Positions 23,102-24,463 of a DNA stretch of 24,463 nucleotides are shown here, piece after piece. The position numbers and the translations under genes were made by a program. The notes below the pieces were generated by a model. The model ran no database searches, was not told where the DNA came from, and saw only the letters and a program-made list of their open reading frames with translations. This DNA is from Magnetospirillum sp. Its GTDB lineage: Bacteria > Pseudomonadota > Alphaproteobacteria > Rhodospirillales > Magnetospirillaceae. Within the stretch, counting starts at the first letter, position 1. Every line of letters begins with the position of its first letter. The stretch covers positions 14,597-39,059 of the forward strand of contig JACPDP010000037.1 in the NCBI GenBank assembly GCA_016183945.1, read 5' to 3'.

Positions 23102-24463
23102 GCGAGTTGGACACTCGTCCCTCCAACGTCCCCGAATACACCGTCTCCGAGGTGTCGCAGGCGCTGCGCCGCACCGTCGAGGAGGCCTACGCCTTCGTGC
23201 GGGTGCGCGGCGAGATTTCGGGCTTCAAGCGCCATTCCTCCGGCCACCTCTATTTCTGCCTCAAGGACGCCGAGGCGGCGATGGACGCGGTGTGCTGGCG
23301 CGGTCAGGCGGTGCGGCTGGGCGTCGCTCCGGAGGACGGCATGGAGGTGGTCTGCACCGGCCGGCTGACCACCTATCCCGGGCGCTCGAAATACCAGATG
23401 GTGGTCGAGCGCATGGAGCTGGCCGGCCAGGGTGCCCTGCTCAAGCTGCTGGAGGACCGCAAGCGCCGCCTGATGGCCGAGGGCCTGTTCGATGCCGCCC
23501 GCAAGAAGCCGCTGCCCTTCCTGCCCCGGGTCATCGGCGTGGTGACCTCGCCCACCGGGGCGGTGATCCGCGACATCCTGCACCGCCTGCGCGACCGCTT
23601 CCCCCGCCACGTCGTGCTGTGGCCGGTGGCGGTGCAGGGCGACGGCGCCGCGGCCGGGGTGGCCGCCGCCATCCGCGGCTTCAACGCCCTGGTGCCCGGC
23701 GGCCCGGTGCCGCGCCCCGACGTGCTGATCGTGGCGCGCGGCGGCGGCAGCCTGGAAGACCTGATGGCCTTCAACGAGGAGGTGGTGGTGCGCGCCGCCG
23801 CCGAGTCCGAGATTCCGCTGATCTCGGCGGTGGGACACGAGACCGACACCACCCTGATCGACTTCGCCGCGTCCTTGCGCGCCCCCACCCCCACCGCCGC
23901 GGCCGAGATGGCGGTGCCGGTGCGCGCCGACCTGCTGGTCCAGGTGGCCGAGCAGGGGGCGCGGCTGGTGGGGTGCCTGACCCGTGGGCTGGAGGAACGC
24001 CGCGCCCGCGTCGATCACCTGTTCCGCGCCCTGCCGCATCCCCGCCGCGTCATGGAGGACTGCACCCGCCGCCTCGACGACCGCGCCGAGCGCCTGAGCA
24101 ACGCCGTCCCCAACCTGTTGAGCCGTCGCACGGTGGACCTGGACCGTCTGGCCGTCCGCCTCCGCCACGCCCTGGACAGGGCCAAGCACACCGAGACGGC
24201 TCGGCTGGCCCAGGGCCGGCTCAGGCTCGACCAGGCCGGCGAGCGGCTGACGGCGGTGATGCCGCGCCTGCTGGCCGAGCGCCGCCGCCGCCTGGAGGCG
24301 ACCGCCAAGCTGCTGGAGAGCCTGTCCTACAAGGGCGTGCTGGAGCGCGGCTACGCCGTGGTGCGCGACGACGGCGGCCACCCGGTGACCTCGGCCGAGG
24401 CGGCTCATTCCGGCGCGGCATGGACGGTGGAGTTCAAGGACGGCACCATCGGCGTCGCGGTCG
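23098..24463 (+). CDS. xseA: Exodeoxyribonuclease VII large subunit (3' end outside window)
   Basis: XseA is the catalytic subunit of ExoVII, which degrades single-stranded DNA into oligonucleotides. The frame is open from the ATG at 23098 to the window end (455 codons), so the C-terminus is missing. The N-terminal OB fold has [24 protein letters not shown] and [18 protein letters not shown], followed by [23 protein letters not shown], the catalytic [17 protein letters not shown] and [16 protein letters not shown], then [10 protein letters not shown] long Arg/Leu-rich coiled-coil stretch (about residues 285-410) carries the small-subunit binding region, and [14 protein letters not shown] is the conserved late motif. 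It overlaps the PAP2 gene by four bases. xseB is not visible. Confidence 0.96.
   Translation, partial: MSELDTRPSNVPEYTVSEVSQALRRTVEEAYAFVRVRGEISGFKRHSSGHLYFCLKDAEAAMDAVCWRGQAVRLGVAPEDGMEVVCTGRLTTYPGRSKYQMVVERMELAGQGALLKLLEDRKRRLMAEGLFDAARKKPLPFLPRVIGVVTSPTGAVIRDILHRLRDRFPRHVVLWPVAVQGDGAAAGVAAAIRGFNALVPGGPVPRPDVLIVARGGGSLEDLMAFNEEVVVRAAAESEIPLISAVGHETDTTLIDFAASLRAPTPTAAAEMAVPVRADLLVQVAEQGARLVGCLTRGLEERRARVDHLFRALPHPRRVMEDCTRRLDDRAERLSNAVPNLLSRRTVDLDRLAVRLRHALDRAKHTETARLAQGRLRLDQAGERLTAVMPRLLAERRRRLEATAKLLESLSYKGVLERGYAVVRDDGGHPVTSAEAAHSGAAWTVEFKDGTIGVAV

Noticed and set aside
22978..24408. Minus-strand frame of about 476 codons opposite xseA
   Set aside because: Antisense shadow of xseA, which has complete motifs on the plus strand.
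1..24463. tRNA or rRNA genes, CRISPR arrays, insertion sequences, prophage, magnetosome genes
   Set aside because: None were found. No transposase motifs, no regularly spaced repeats and no mam/mms-type coding sequences were seen on either strand.

Overview
This window (24,463 bases, high GC, strong G/C third-position bias) looks like chromosomal DNA of an alphaproteobacterium of the Rhodospirillales, most likely Magnetospirillum or a close relative. The grounds are the gene content and order: a eukaryote-like NADP isocitrate dehydrogenase, a divergent flgBC-fliE-fliQR-flhB / fliOP cluster ending in a CckA-type hybrid kinase, then recA. The species call is inference. I see no tRNA, rRNA, CRISPR array, insertion sequence, prophage or magnetosome gene.

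Layout. 1-367: 3' end of a cytochrome b561-like membrane protein. 581-1180: LOG-family nucleotide phosphoribohydrolase. 1345-2562: icd, with a leader hairpin and a clear intrinsic terminator. 2619-4287 (minus strand): flhX-like gene, small unknown gene, fliO, fliP. 4504-7815 (plus): flgB, flgC, fliE, fliQ, fliR, flhB. 7823-10164: cckA-like hybrid histidine kinase, broken by a frameshift and apparent deletion near 9387. 10299-11375: recA with a candidate LexA site and a terminator. 11636-12789: two overlapping unknown genes. 12823-14713: CPA2-type antiporter and rnhB. 14832-15608 (minus): FadR-type GntR regulator with a 19-bp palindrome at its start. 15648-17811 (minus): def-fmt-truA. 18033-19412 (plus): two small unknown genes flanking rsmE. 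19444-19586: large palindromic intergenic element. 19594-20741: queE-queD. 20784-24463: ArnT-like glycosyltransferase, PAP2 phosphatase and xseA (cut by the window end), joined by ATGA overlaps.

How it fits together. The flagellar export gate (FliP, FliQ, FliR), its partners (FliO, FlhB, an FlhB-C-like protein) and the proximal rod/base proteins (FlgB, FlgC, FliE) are expressed from two divergent operons. The shared 216-base gap carries two candidate CtrA boxes (TTAA-N7-TTAA type, 7 of 8 bases each). The plus-strand operon runs into a CckA-like kinase, the usual top of the CtrA phosphorelay, so the cluster would carry both targets and controller of one circuit. In this sequence the kinase frame is broken just before its N box. 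The other blocks are housekeeping: N-formyl-methionine metabolism and tRNA pseudouridylation (def-fmt-truA), rRNA methylation (rsmE), queuosine precursor synthesis (queE-queD), DNA repair (recA, xseA, rnhB).

Most notable: the cckA lesion; the CtrA-type divergent promoter; the palindromic element whose right arm contains the queE Shine-Dalgarno; the near-perfect palindrome over the GntR gene start; and the overlapping unknown pair after recA.
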